Shown here: one piece after another, positions 6,912 through 14,697 of the stretch | How the letters are laid out: each line of letters opens with the position of its first letter | How positions within the stretch are numbered: the stretch's first letter is position 1 | NCBI GenBank assembly: GCA_035444205.1 | Contig: DAOMOD010000053.1 | Span: 1 to 21,666 of the forward strand | From: DAOMOD01 sp035444205 | GTDB lineage: Bacteria; Pseudomonadota; Gammaproteobacteria; Xanthomonadales; BPKI01 | Length of the DNA: 21,666 bases | Reading direction: 5' to 3' | Program-made: the position numbers and the translations under genes | Notes under the pieces: model-generated | Told to the model about the DNA's origin: nothing | Seen by the model: the letters and a program-made list of their open reading frames with translations, nothing else | Database searches by the model: none

Positions 6912-7178
6912 ATGGTCAACGTTCAAAGCATCGATGAGCTGGCGCAGCGGCTGAGCGCGCTGCTGCCGCCGGGACTGTCCGAGGCACAGCGCGATCTGGA
7001 GCGCAACATGCGCGCGGTGCTGCGTTCGGGGTTGCAGCGCATGGATCTGGTGGCGCGCGAGGAGTTCGACGTGCAGCGCTGCGTATTGCTGCGCACCAGG
7101 GAGAAGGTGGAGACGCTCGAACGTCAGGTCGAGGCGCTGGAGGCGGCGGTGGCCGCCATGCGCCGACGCGACAGCTAG
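6912..7178 (+). CDS. ubiK: Ubiquinone biosynthesis accessory factor UbiK
   Basis: UbiK (YqiC) partners UbiJ and helps ubiquinone synthesis under aerobic conditions; it forms coiled-coil trimers that bind lipid. The 88-residue product shows the family pattern: an N-terminal helix (SIDELAQRLSALLPPG), the central stretch DLERNMRAVLRSGLQRMDLV and EEFDVQRCVLLRTREKVETL, and a C-terminal coiled coil (LERQVEALEAAVAAMR). The length is near the E. coli 96. The ATG at 6912 is preceded by GAGAGGG and starts the conserved MVNVQSIDEL; an upstream ATG at 6834 would add an unrelated leader. A TACACT -10 candidate (6879-6884) sits 27 bases upstream. It is divergent from the PII gene and lies 95 bases before comM on the same strand, which may be one operon. 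Confidence 0.9.
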   Translation: MVNVQSIDELAQRLSALLPPGLSEAQRDLERNMRAVLRSGLQRMDLVAREEFDVQRCVLLRTREKVETLERQVEALEAAVAAMRRRDS

Positions 7179-7273
7179 GACGCTTAGCGTTTGCAGGTCG
7201 GCCGGCGCAGGGAGCGCGGCCTCCGGGGTTCAGGGAGAGGAGAGACAGGAACCAGAACAGGGGACGAGCTCAG

Positions 7274-8829
7274 GTGAGTTACGCGACAGCCTTCAGCAGG
7301 GCCCAGGATGGGGTACATGCGCCGCAGGTCACAGTGGAAGTGCACTTGAGCGGGGGGCTGCCGGCATTCGCCATCGTCGGTTTACCGGAGGCCGCGGTCA
7401 GGGAGAGCCGTGACCGTGTACGCGCTGCGCTGCTGAACACGGCTTTCGAGTTCCCGCAGCGCCGCATCACGGTCAGTCTTGCGCCGGCCGACCTGCCCAA
7501 GGACGGGTCACGTTTCGACCTGCCCATTGCGCTCGCCCTGCTGGCGGCGCAGGGGCAGATACCGGCCGAATCGCTTCACGCCATCGAGAGCCTGGGAGAG
7601 TTGTCGTTGTCGGGCGAACTGCGCGCGGTGACCGGCGTGCTGCCGGCGACGCTGCAGGCGCGCGACGCCGGTCGCATCCTGGTGCTGCCGGTCGACAGCG
7701 GCGCCGATGCGGCGCTGGTCGGCGATGCCGACGTGCGCGTGGCGCGTACGCTGCCCGAGGTGTGCGCCTGGCTGTCCGGTCGCGGCGAGTTGCCGCGCGC
7801 GGTGCCTGCGGCGCCGCCCGCCGCGCAGGAAGAAAGACCCGATCTGGCCGATGTGCGCGGTCAGCATCGCGCCCGCCGTGCGCTGGAGATCGCCGCGGCC
7901 GGCGGGCACAACCTGCTGTTCGTGGGACCGCCAGGCACCGGCAAGACCATGCTGGCCAGCCGCCTGCCCGGCATTCTGCCCCCGCTCGCCGAAGAAGAGG
8001 CGCTGCAGGCCGCTGCGGTGGCTTCGGTCTGCGGCATGCCGCTCGATCCCGCGCGATTCCGCGAACGGCGCTTTCGCGCGCCGCACCACACGGCGAGCGC
8101 GGTGGCGCTGGTCGGCGGCGGTCCGGTGCCGCGTCCGGGCGAAGTGTCGCTCGCCCATCACGGCGTGCTGTTCCTCGACGAGCTGCCGGAATGGAACCGG
8201 CATGTGCTGGAAGTGTTGCGCGAACCGCTGGAATCCGGACGCATCATGATCTCGCGTGCGGCGCGCCAGGCCGAGTTCCCCGCGGCCTTTCAACTGGTGG
8301 CGGCGATGAATCCCTGCCCCTGCGGCTACGCCGGCGATCCGGCAGGGCGCTGCCGCTGTTCCGGGGAACAGATCGCACGCTACCGCGCGCGCCTGTCCGG
8401 ACCGCTGCTCGACCGCATCGATCTGCACGTGGAGGTGCCGCGCCTGGCGCGCAGCGAACTGGCGGGCGCCTCGCCGCAGGGGGAGGCCAGTGGCAAGGTG
8501 CGCGAACGGGTGATCGCCGCGCGGCGCCGCCAGTGGGCGCGCGCCGGGCGGCCCAATGCGCGACTCGATCCGCGCGGCATGGACCGCGACTGCGCTCTCG
8601 GCGAGGGCGACCAGCACATGCTGGAGCAGGCGGTCGACCGGCTCGGCCTGTCGGCGCGCTCGGTCGAGCGACTGAGCCGCCGGGCCTTCNNNNNNNNNNT
8701 GTGCTGCGGGTGGCGCGCACCATCGCCGATCTCGCCGCCAGTGCGCGCATCCAGCGCCCGCACCTCAGCGAAGCGCTTGCCTACCGGGTGCTCGATCGAA
8801 GACCGCTGCTTGCGAACACGCAGGCCTGA
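7274..8829 (+). CDS. comM: YifB-family Mg-chelatase-like AAA ATPase ComM (interrupted by an assembly gap)
   Basis: ComM/YifB is a hexameric AAA+ helicase that promotes branch migration during natural transformation. The product starts with GTG (SYATAFSRAQDG) and has the N-terminal YifB domain (VGLPEAAVRESRDRVRAAL), Walker A GPPGTGKT (residues 218-225), Walker B VLFLDELPE (~298-306) and the Cys cluster PCPCGYAGDPAGRCRC (Cys 348, 350, 360, 362). Ten N at 8690-8699 interrupt the frame after RAF (residue 472). The sequence resumes at VLRVARTIADL and ends at TGA 8829, in a frame offset from the first part. A real gap of 5 bases (coding HR) would restore the family sequence RAFHRVLRVARTIADL, so the gene is probably intact. 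The 3' end converges on the DUF2062 gene 7 bases away. Confidence 0.95.
8690..8699. other. Assembly gap of ten N inside comM
   Basis: Ten undetermined bases sit in the comM helicase C-terminal region. The frames on either side disagree by the placeholder length, and the conserved family sequence suggests the true gap is about 5 bases (length congruent to 2 modulo 3). Ten N is a common scaffolder placeholder. Confidence 0.95.
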
Positions 8830-8836
8830 GCGGCGG

Positions 8837-9421
8837 TCAAGGACGTTCCGAGCCGTTCTTCCAGGCCTCGTCGAGCGCCGACACTTCCAGGCGCTTGAGC
8901 TGTGCACGGAAGCGGCGCGCTTCCCAGGCGAAGAACCGCCACAGGAGGTCGGCCACCAGCGCCACGCACAGGCCCACCGTGACACCGCCGATGAACAGGG
9001 CATTGGTATAGAACAGCGCGGTCGGCAGTTCCTCGCCGAAACCCACCGTCGTCATCAGTCGCGATCCGACCAGTCCGGTAAAGCCGTAGATGGGCAGGAT
9101 GGTGAAGGGGTTGGTAATGAACTGAAGGCCCACCGTCACCGTCAGGTTGGCGCGGAACAGCAGGGCCACACCGAAAGCCAGCACGAACTGGAAGCCGTAC
9201 AAGGGCAGAAAGGCCAGCACCGCGCCGGCGTACAGGGCGGGGGCCACGTTCTCGTGCTTGTAGGACCACAGAAACGGCGCTTTTCCGGCAAGGTGCGCGA
9301 ACCAGCGGATCACCGGATAGCGGTGCACATTGGCGCGTCGCGGCAGGCGGCGCAGCAGGACGCGCAGGCGCCGCCGCCGTGTTTTCAGTCCCTGGCGGTG
9401 GCGGTGCAGATCTTCGGTCAT
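8837..9421 (-). CDS. DUF2062 domain membrane protein
   Basis: The 194-residue product starts MTEDLHRHRQGLKTRRRRLR, a strongly basic cytoplasmic N-terminus, then carries the DUF2062 core: PYxVA-like SYKHENVAPALYAGAVLAFLPLYGFQF, the motif QFITNPFTILPIYGFTGLVGS, and a third hydrophobic helix (TNALFIGGVTVGLCVALVADLL) before a basic, amphipathic C-terminus. That makes an inner-membrane protein with three to four helices. The function of DUF2062 is unknown; some members are fused to glycosyltransferases. The open frame extends upstream to 9895, but that part is antisense to the exported protein at 9554 and is not family-like, so the ATG at 9421 is used. No clear Shine-Dalgarno is visible. It converges on comM. 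Confidence 0.88.
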   Translation of the reverse strand: MTEDLHRHRQGLKTRRRRLRVLLRRLPRRANVHRYPVIRWFAHLAGKAPFLWSYKHENVAPALYAGAVLAFLPLYGFQFVLAFGVALLFRANLTVTVGLQFITNPFTILPIYGFTGLVGSRLMTTVGFGEELPTALFYTNALFIGGVTVGLCVALVADLLWRFFAWEARRFRAQLKRLEVSALDEAWKNGSERP

Positions 9422-9500
9422 GGGGCGGCGATTGTACGGCGTGCGGCTGAACGGCGGCGTGACGGGACCGCGAGACCTCGGTGTGGCGCAGCAGGTTGCG

Positions 9501-9506
9501 TATAGT
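9501..9506 (+). promoter_or_regulatory. -10 element candidate for the exported protein at 9554
   Basis: TATAGT (9501-9506) matches sigma-70 -10 at 5 of 6 bases and lies 47 bases upstream of the ATG, with a GGAGG Shine-Dalgarno at 9542-9546. The -35 region is poor. Confidence 0.4.
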
Positions 9507-9553
9507 GGCGGCGGCAGCCTCGGTGGGCTGCGATGTCGACCGGAGGTTGAGCC

Positions 9554-10135
9554 ATGCGCAACCACTGCTTGCTTCTCGTTCTGGCTGCATGGGCCGTGGC
9601 ACCCGATGCACGGGCCACACCGATCCTCGGCAACATGCCGCCCGACAACGATGCGACTCAGACCGCGGCGATCAACGATCAGCGCCAGAAGGCCTACCGG
9701 TTCACCATTGGCCCCGACAGTCTTGTCGCTGGCGACCTGATCCTGCGCCTGCGCAACTATGACGCGCCCGGTGAGGCGATCGCCGAACTGCGCGACGCAA
9801 ACACCGATACGGCGCCGGGTTCCACCGTTCTGCTGACATTTGTGGCTCCGCCGCCGGGCGGCGGGGGCATCGACAACTACACGTTCGTCCCGCAAGACAC
9901 CTTCGTGCTGCAGGCGAGTACGACCTACTGGATCGTCGTGCTGGGCGTGGCTGATGGCGCCTTTGATTGGATGGCCTCAAACCCGGGCATCGCCCCTGCC
10001 GGCCTGGCCACATACGGCTCGTCATCGTTCACGTCCAACGGCGGATCGGACTGGGGCAGCTCGACACTTCTTACGACCTTCGCCTTTTTTGTGGATGGTT
10101 CCATCTTCTCCGACGGCTTCGAGTCGCCGCTATAG
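9554..10135 (+). CDS. Exported protein with C-terminal F-S-D-G-F-E motif
   Basis: The 193-residue product has a Sec signal peptide (MRNHCLLLVLAAWAVAPDARA, cleavage likely after Ala21), so it is exported. The mature part is beta-rich and resembles a jelly-roll/CBM-like or choice-of-anchor domain: YRFTIGPDSLVAGDLILRLRNY, TVLLTFVAPPPGGGGIDNYTF, FVLQASTTYWIVVLGV, which reads like the pattern of metazoan-style 'DUF' beta-sandwiches seen in predicted surface proteins. No catalytic site is recognised. The last residues IFSDGFESPL contain the motif that also ends the beta-helix protein at 16719. The start is firm: GGAGG lies 7 bases before the ATG. Its stop overlaps the stop of the convergent LpxL-type gene by 6 bases (CTATAG). 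Confidence 0.85.
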   Translation: MRNHCLLLVLAAWAVAPDARATPILGNMPPDNDATQTAAINDQRQKAYRFTIGPDSLVAGDLILRLRNYDAPGEAIAELRDANTDTAPGSTVLLTFVAPPPGGGGIDNYTFVPQDTFVLQASTTYWIVVLGVADGAFDWMASNPGIAPAGLATYGSSSFTSNGGSDWGSSTLLTTFAFFVDGSIFSDGFESPL

Positions 10136-11020
10136 GCGGGGCCTGCCACCGGGCGAGCGCTTGAAGCGGTCGTGGACCCACAGGTATTCGTCCGGCGCCT
10201 CGCCGATCATGGCTTCGATGGCAGCGTTGACTCGGGCGGTGTCGGCGACCTTGTCGGTGCTGGGGAAATCCTGCAGCGGCGCGCCGAGCCGCAACGCGTA
10301 GCCGCGCCCTTCGCGGCGATGAAAGAACGGGATCAGCACGGCGCCGGTCATGCGCGCCAGCTGGTGGCTGGCGACGATGCTCTGCACCGGCTGGCCGAAG
10401 AACGGTGCCAGCACGTGCTCGCCGCGCCGGTAGGCCTGGTCCGGCGCATACCAGAGGATGCCGCCCTGCCTGAGGTGGCGGACGGCCGGGCGCAGTTCCT
10501 CGTGACCGAACATGCCGGCCGCGTAGCGCAGGCGTCCGCGCTTCACCGCCCATTCCATGGCCGGATTGCGGTGTGGACGGTACATGCCGGCCACCGGCAC
10601 GTGATCGCACAGCAGGCGGCCGCAGATTTCCAGGGTGAGGAAATGGCCGGAGACCAGCAGCACGCCGCGCCCGCCGGCGCGGGCGGCCTCGATATGCTCC
10701 AGGCCTTCCACGCGGGTGTGCGTCCGCAGCGGTGCGATGCTGCCCCACCAGGCGCGCAGGAACTCGAAGGCGCCAAGCCCCAGCGAGGTGAAGCTGTCGC
10801 GCAGCAGCCGCTGCCGTGCTGCGCCGTCAAGATCGGGCAGGCACAGTGCCAGATTGCGCTCGGCGATGCGGCGCCGGCGCCGCATCAGATGGTACGCGAG
10901 CGCCCCCAGGCCACGCCCCAGGACACGTTGCAGCACCAATGGCAACTGTGCCATGAGCCACAGCAGGCCGATGCCCGGCCAGGCCGGCCAGGCGCGCGGA
11001 TGGAGGATCGGGGGTTTCAC
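10130..11020 (-). CDS. lpxL: LpxL/HtrB-family lipid A acyltransferase
   Basis: Members transfer secondary acyl chains (lauroyl or similar) from acyl-ACP to Kdo-lipid A at the cytoplasmic face of the inner membrane. The 296-residue product matches family length (~300). It has an N-terminal membrane anchor (GLLWLMAQLPLVLQ), the catalytic HX4E motif at His126-Glu131 (GHFLTLE), and the downstream family segments YRPHRNPAMEW, WYAPDQAYRRGEHVLAPFFGQP and IPFFHRREGRGY. The start codon is GTG at 11020, seven bases behind a TAGAAT -10 candidate, suggesting a leaderless mRNA. Which acyl chain and position cannot be read from sequence, so the symbol is provisional (lpxL versus lpxM/lpxP). It is divergent from waaA, the enzyme that makes its Kdo-bearing substrate. 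Confidence 0.92.
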   Translation of the reverse strand: MKPPILHPRAWPAWPGIGLLWLMAQLPLVLQRVLGRGLGALAYHLMRRRRRIAERNLALCLPDLDGAARQRLLRDSFTSLGLGAFEFLRAWWGSIAPLRTHTRVEGLEHIEAARAGGRGVLLVSGHFLTLEICGRLLCDHVPVAGMYRPHRNPAMEWAVKRGRLRYAAGMFGHEELRPAVRHLRQGGILWYAPDQAYRRGEHVLAPFFGQPVQSIVASHQLARMTGAVLIPFFHRREGRGYALRLGAPLQDFPSTDKVADTARVNAAIEAMIGEAPDEYLWVHDRFKRSPGGRPRL

Positions 11021-11027
11021 CTGCGCG

Positions 11028-11033
11028 ATTCTA
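11028..11033 (-). promoter_or_regulatory. -10 element candidate for the lpxL-like gene
   Basis: TAGAAT on the minus strand (11033-11028) ends seven bases before the GTG start at 11020, placing the expected transcription start at or within a base or two of the start codon. No Shine-Dalgarno is visible. The -35 region is weak. Confidence 0.45.
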
Positions 11034-11072
11034 ATCGGGAAGCTCCGCGACCGCTTCGGCTATCCTTCCCCG

Positions 11073-11150
11073 ATGTCCACGATCCTCTCGACTCTGCCGC
11101 CTTGCGTGCTCCTTGACCCCGCGGCCGCCTTGCAACGGTGCGGCTGCTGA
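11073..11150 (+). CDS. Possible 25-residue upstream ORF ahead of waaA
   Basis: An ATG at 11073 opens a frame of 25 codons rich in Leu, Pro, Ala and Cys (ends LQRCGC) that stops with TGA at 11148-11150, one base before the waaA ATG (TGA-C-ATG). A TATCCT -10 candidate (11061-11066) would place the transcription start on this ATG. It may be a leader peptide that couples translation to waaA, or chance. Confidence 0.3.
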   Translation: MSTILSTLPPCVLLDPAAALQRCGC

Positions 11151-11151
11151 C

Positions 11152-12468
11152 ATGGCAGCCGTTCCCAAGCCGTCGCCCCTGCCGCGCCCGCTGATGCGCG
11201 CGCTGTACACATTCACCATGTATGTGCTGACGCCGGTGATCCTGTGGCGTCTGGCGCTGCGCGGTCTGCGCTACCGCGACTACTTCCTGCGCTGGAAGGA
11301 GCGCTTCGCCTATTTCCCCGACCCCGGCATCCGCGACTCGATCTGGGTGCATGCGGTATCGGTGGGCGAGTTCAACGCCGCGGTGCCGCTGATCGAAGTG
11401 CTGATGGAGCATTATCCCGAAACGCCCCTGGTGGTGACCACGGTGACGCCGACCGGGTCGGAGCGGGTGCGCAGGCATTTCGGCGATCGCGTGTTCCACG
11501 TCTACCTGCCCTACGATCTGCCGGGTTCGATCCGCCGTTTCATCGACCGCACCGGTCCACGCATGGCGGTCATCATGGAAACCGAGATCTGGCCCAACCT
11601 GTTCTTCGAGTGTCATCGCCACGGTGTGCCGGTGCTGATGGCCAACGCGCGCCTGTCCGAGCGTTCGCTGCGCGGCTACGGGCCGATCCGACCGCTGGCG
11701 CGCACCGCCATTCGCACCGTGGCCGCGGTCATCGCGCAGTCGGAAAGCGATGCGGAGCGGTTCCGCGAGCTGGGTGCGGACGAGGCGCATTTGAGCGTCG
11801 CCGGCAACCTCAAGTTCGACATGGACGTGCCCGGCACGCTGCCCGAGCAGGGTGCCGCCCTGCGTCAGCAATGGGGGCCGCAGCGCCCGGTGTGGATTGC
11901 CGGCAGTACCCACGAGCCGGAGGAACTGCCGGTCATGCGCGCCCATGCGCGAGTGCTGGCGCGCTTTCCCGATGCACTCCTGATTGTCGCGCCGCGCCAT
12001 CCGGAGCGCTTCCGGCCGGTCCAGCAACTGTGCAAGAGTCTCGGCTTTCGCACCAGCCTGCGCAGCGAGGATCAGCTGCCGCACGGCGACCACCAGGTGT
12101 TCGTGCTCGATTCCATCGGCGAACTGCTGCGCTTCTATGCCGCCAGCGACGTCGCCTTCGTCGGCGGTTCGCTGGCGCCCGTGGGTGGCCATAACGTGCT
12201 GGAGGCGGCGGCGCTGGGTGTGCCGGTGCTGATCGGCCCGCATACCTTCAACTTCGCCGAGGTCAGCAGCAATCTGATCGCCGCCGAGGGCGCACGGCGC
12301 ATCGACGACGATGCGGCACTCGGCGCCGCCGTCCTGGATCTGCTTGGCGACAGTGCGGCACGGACCCACATGGGGCTCGCCGGGCAGCGCGCCTTCGAGC
12401 GCGAGCGTGGCGCGGTCGACCGTATCGTGGAGGCCATCGAGAGCATCCTCGACCGCCGCCCCGCCTGA
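11152..12468 (+). CDS. waaA: 3-deoxy-D-manno-octulosonic acid (Kdo) transferase WaaA (KdtA)
   Basis: WaaA attaches Kdo from CMP-Kdo to lipid IVA on the inner face of the inner membrane. The family pattern is complete: an N-terminal membrane-associated helix (LYTFTMYVLTPVILWRLALR), the acceptor-side catalytic segment WVHAVSVGEF (base Glu73), TPTGSERVRRHF, METEIWPNLFFEC, and the GT-B C-terminal CMP-Kdo site WIAGSTHEPEE, FVGGSLAPVGGHNVLEAAALGVPVLIGPHTFNF. With the ATG at 11152 the product is 438 residues; the internal ATG at 11194 gives 424 and aligns better with the E. coli N-terminus, so the start is uncertain. There is no good Shine-Dalgarno. The gene ends 8 bases before the convergent folK-like stop. 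It is divergent from the LpxL-type gene; together they build Kdo2-lipid A. Confidence 0.95.
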   Translation: MAAVPKPSPLPRPLMRALYTFTMYVLTPVILWRLALRGLRYRDYFLRWKERFAYFPDPGIRDSIWVHAVSVGEFNAAVPLIEVLMEHYPETPLVVTTVTPTGSERVRRHFGDRVFHVYLPYDLPGSIRRFIDRTGPRMAVIMETEIWPNLFFECHRHGVPVLMANARLSERSLRGYGPIRPLARTAIRTVAAVIAQSESDAERFRELGADEAHLSVAGNLKFDMDVPGTLPEQGAALRQQWGPQRPVWIAGSTHEPEELPVMRAHARVLARFPDALLIVAPRHPERFRPVQQLCKSLGFRTSLRSEDQLPHGDHQVFVLDSIGELLRFYAASDVAFVGGSLAPVGGHNVLEAAALGVPVLIGPHTFNFAEVSSNLIAAEGARRIDDDAALGAAVLDLLGDSAARTHMGLAGQRAFERERGAVDRIVEAIESILDRRPA

Positions 12469-12476
12469 TCACCTTC

Positions 12477-12917
12477 CTACCTGGTGCGCGGCGACACCCG
12501 AGAACGCGGCCAGGCCCAGGTCGGCAGGCCGAGCCGGTGGCCGGGATCGATGCTGCCGAGAAGCGCCAGCACCTTGTCGGTGCGTTCAAATGCAAGGGTT
12601 CGACCGTCCGCCTGCAGCAGCAGGAACGGGTCGATATCGATGGGGCAGGTGCCTTCCGCGCCCGGCCGTGCCACGGTCGCCTCCAGTATCCGGCAATAGC
12701 GGTCGATCACGGCGGTTTCGGCAAGCAGTGCCGGCACGCGGCACAGCAACAGACGGTTGTCGTACACGCCGCGCGCAGCCACGGCGGCTGCGCGGCAACG
12801 TCCACGTTCGGCAATGACCGGGAACACCCGGTCGAGCGCTTCAAGCGCGAGCGACAGATGCAGGTGCGGGCGCAGATTGCTGCCGAGCAGCACCAGCAGC
12901 CGGCCCGGCACGCTCAC
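12477..12917 (-). CDS. Divergent FolK-like protein (HPPK family)
   Basis: HPPK transfers pyrophosphate from ATP to 6-hydroxymethyl-7,8-dihydropterin, the step after FolB in folate synthesis. The 146-residue product keeps the N-terminal LVLLGSNLRPHLHLSLALEAL strand-helix and the metal-binding Asp pair CPIDIDPFLL (Asp94, Asp96), but the conserved W-G-P-R-T that precedes the Asp pair in E. coli FolK is replaced by E-G-T-C-P, so the Trp and Arg used in catalysis are missing. The protein may be a folate-independent paralogue or have low activity. It starts with GTG at 12917, overlapping the channel-gene stop (GTGA, 4 bases), so the two are translationally coupled in one folB-channel-folK operon. 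Whether the genome also carries a standard folK elsewhere is unknown. Confidence 0.75.
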   Translation of the reverse strand: MSVPGRLLVLLGSNLRPHLHLSLALEALDRVFPVIAERGRCRAAAVAARGVYDNRLLLCRVPALLAETAVIDRYCRILEATVARPGAEGTCPIDIDPFLLLQADGRTLAFERTDKVLALLGSIDPGHRLGLPTWAWPRSRVSPRTR

Positions 12918-14152
12918 CCCCGCCCCTCCGCCGGCAGCGTGACAGTCAAGGACAGCCGCGCGAGGTCGCGCCCGCTGGGGCTCTGGTACATGCTCAGCCC
13001 GAACTCGCCCACGATCGACAACAGGTGATCGAAGATGTCGCCGGCCAGACTCTCGTGGGCGACCCAGGCGGTATCGGCGGAAAAGCAGTAGATCTCCAGC
13101 GGCAGGCCCTGAGGACCCGGCGGCAACTGCCGCACCATCAGGATCATGCCCTGGTGTACGCCGGGGTGTGATTTCAGGTACTGCGTGACATAGGCGCGAA
13201 AGGTGCCGATGTTGGTGAGGCGGCGCTGGTTGATGTCGCCCGAATAACGGGCATTCCAGTCGGCGAGTTCCTGGCGTTTCATCGCCAGGTAGTCGCGCAG
13301 CAGTTCAAAGCGTTCGAGGTGTTGCAGTTCGGCCGGGGTGAGGAAGTGGATCGAGCCCTGGTCGATGTGCAGCGCACGTTTGATGCGGCGCCCACCCGAT
13401 TCGGTCATGCCGCGCCAGTTGCGGAACGATTCGCCGACCAGGCGCCAGGTCGGGATGGTGGTGATGGTGCGATCCCAGTTCTGTACCTTGACGGTGTGCA
13501 GGGCGATCTCGACCACGTCGCCATCGGCACCGAGCTGCGGCATTTCGATCCAGTCGCCAACCCGCACCATGTCGTGCGAGGCGATCTGGATGCCGGCCAC
13601 GAAACTGAGAATGGTGTCCTTGAACACCAGCATCAGCACCGCGGTCAGCGCACCCATTCCGGACAGCAGCAAGAGTGGCGAGCGCTCGATCAGGGTGGCG
13701 ATGATCAGGATCACCGCGACCACGGTGAGCACGATCTTGATGAGCTGCAGGTAACCCTTGATCGGCCGTGCGCGGTTCTCCGGGCGGTGCTCGTAGATGT
13801 CGTTGACCGCCTTCAGAAAGGCGCTGATGGCCAGCATCACCATGAGGATGGTGTAGGCAAGCGCCACGTTGCGGACCACCGTGGCAAGGTCGGCGGGCAC
13901 GTTGGGAACGTACTGGACCCCGAACTGGATCACCGCCGAAGGCACCACGTGGAACAGGTAGCCCAGCGTGTTGTGCTGGATGATGTAATCGTCGAGCTTG
14001 GTCTCGGTGCGCTTGATCAGTTCGCGCAGCGCGCGCAGCACCGTGCGCCGGACAATGAAATGCAGCAGGATCGCAAACAGGAACAGCAGGGCCAGGCCCA
14101 GCAGGCCCTGCGCCAGCGGCCAGTCGCTCATCCATCGATTCAGGCCTTCCAA
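12914..14152 (-). CDS. MscS-family mechanosensitive channel (YbdG-like)
   Basis: The 412-residue protein matches the YbdG branch of MscS-like miniconductance channels (E. coli YbdG 415). It has an N-terminal amphipathic/TM segment (DWPLAQGLLGLALLFLFAIL), further helices (VALAYTILMVMLAISAFLKAV; IKIVLTVVAVILIIATLIER), then the pore helix and MscS beta domain (LVFKDTILSFVAGIQI, MVRVGDWIEMP, VVEIALHTVKVQNWDRT, TIPTWRLVGESFRNWRGM) and a large C-terminal domain. Such channels release solutes on hypo-osmotic shock. Start: a TTG at 14152 with a strong AAGGAGG 7 bases upstream gives the family length; the next ATG (14131) would remove seven residues. The TTG lies one base after the folB stop, so the genes are tightly coupled. 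Confidence 0.92.
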   Translation of the reverse strand: MEGLNRWMSDWPLAQGLLGLALLFLFAILLHFIVRRTVLRALRELIKRTETKLDDYIIQHNTLGYLFHVVPSAVIQFGVQYVPNVPADLATVVRNVALAYTILMVMLAISAFLKAVNDIYEHRPENRARPIKGYLQLIKIVLTVVAVILIIATLIERSPLLLLSGMGALTAVLMLVFKDTILSFVAGIQIASHDMVRVGDWIEMPQLGADGDVVEIALHTVKVQNWDRTITTIPTWRLVGESFRNWRGMTESGGRRIKRALHIDQGSIHFLTPAELQHLERFELLRDYLAMKRQELADWNARYSGDINQRRLTNIGTFRAYVTQYLKSHPGVHQGMILMVRQLPPGPQGLPLEIYCFSADTAWVAHESLAGDIFDHLLSIVGEFGLSMYQSPSGRDLARLSLTVTLPAEGRG

Positions 14153-14153
14153 C

Positions 14154-14510
14154 TCATTCCCTCCTTCCGCGTTCGATGACGACGCCGACACGGCGCGCCG
14201 CCGGCACTGCATCGGGCTTGGTGATGCGCAGCCTGAGCCAGCGCACGTCGAACTCGCGCAGCAGCATGTCGGCCAGGCGTTCTGCCAGTGTCTCGATCAG
14301 CCGGTATCGGCATTGACCGGCGAAGCCCGCGATGCGTGCGCAGACGGCGTCGTAGTCCACGGTGTCGGCGACCCGGTCGGCGGCAGCCGCGCGGCGGTTG
14401 TCGAAGCCAAGCTCGACATCGACGCTCAGCGGCCGCGGCCGCGCACGCTCGAAATCGTGCACGCCGATCAGCGTCTCGATTTCGAGCTGTTCGATGAAGA
14501 CGATATCCAC
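14154..14510 (-). CDS. folB: Dihydroneopterin aldolase FolB
   Basis: FolB cleaves 7,8-dihydroneopterin to 6-hydroxymethyl-7,8-dihydropterin and glycolaldehyde in folate synthesis; it works as an octamer in the cytoplasm. The 118-residue product is family length (E. coli 122) and has the start DIVFIEQLEIETLIGVHDFE with the conserved Glu and Gly of the substrate pocket, TVDYDAVCARIAGFA, the conserved RLIETLAERLADMLL and the C-terminal strand with the catalytic Lys (RITKPDAVPAARRVGVVIER). The start is GTG at 14510 with GGGAAG at a normal distance; upstream frame sequence up to 14759 is not family-like. It is the first gene of the folB - channel - folK-like operon. A candidate promoter (TATATC -10) lies about 80 bases upstream and is only weakly supported. 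Confidence 0.93.
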   Translation of the reverse strand: MDIVFIEQLEIETLIGVHDFERARPRPLSVDVELGFDNRRAAAADRVADTVDYDAVCARIAGFAGQCRYRLIETLAERLADMLLREFDVRWLRLRITKPDAVPAARRVGVVIERGRRE

Positions 14511-14697
14511 GGGCGCTTCCCGGAGGGCCGCCGGCAGGGTAGCCTCCGCAGCGGAGAAGCGGAAGGGCGGCGCCCCGGCCAGTGGGCAGGATATAACCGA
14601 TTTCTGTAGAGCGTAGCTTGGTGCGCTCAGGGGAGTTGCGGCGTGCGCGCAGGGCCGGTGCCGGGCAGGCGAGGCGGTCAGGGCTCGGTTGCGGCGA

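Noticed and set aside
7274..9505. 743-residue plus-strand frame reading through the N run into DUF2062 antisense
   Set aside because: Artefact of the placeholder gap length; after the gap the conserved comM sequence continues in another frame and stops at 8829.
11017..12369. 450-residue minus-strand frame opposite waaA
   Set aside because: Antisense to waaA, His/Arg/Gln-rich shadow composition, no motif.
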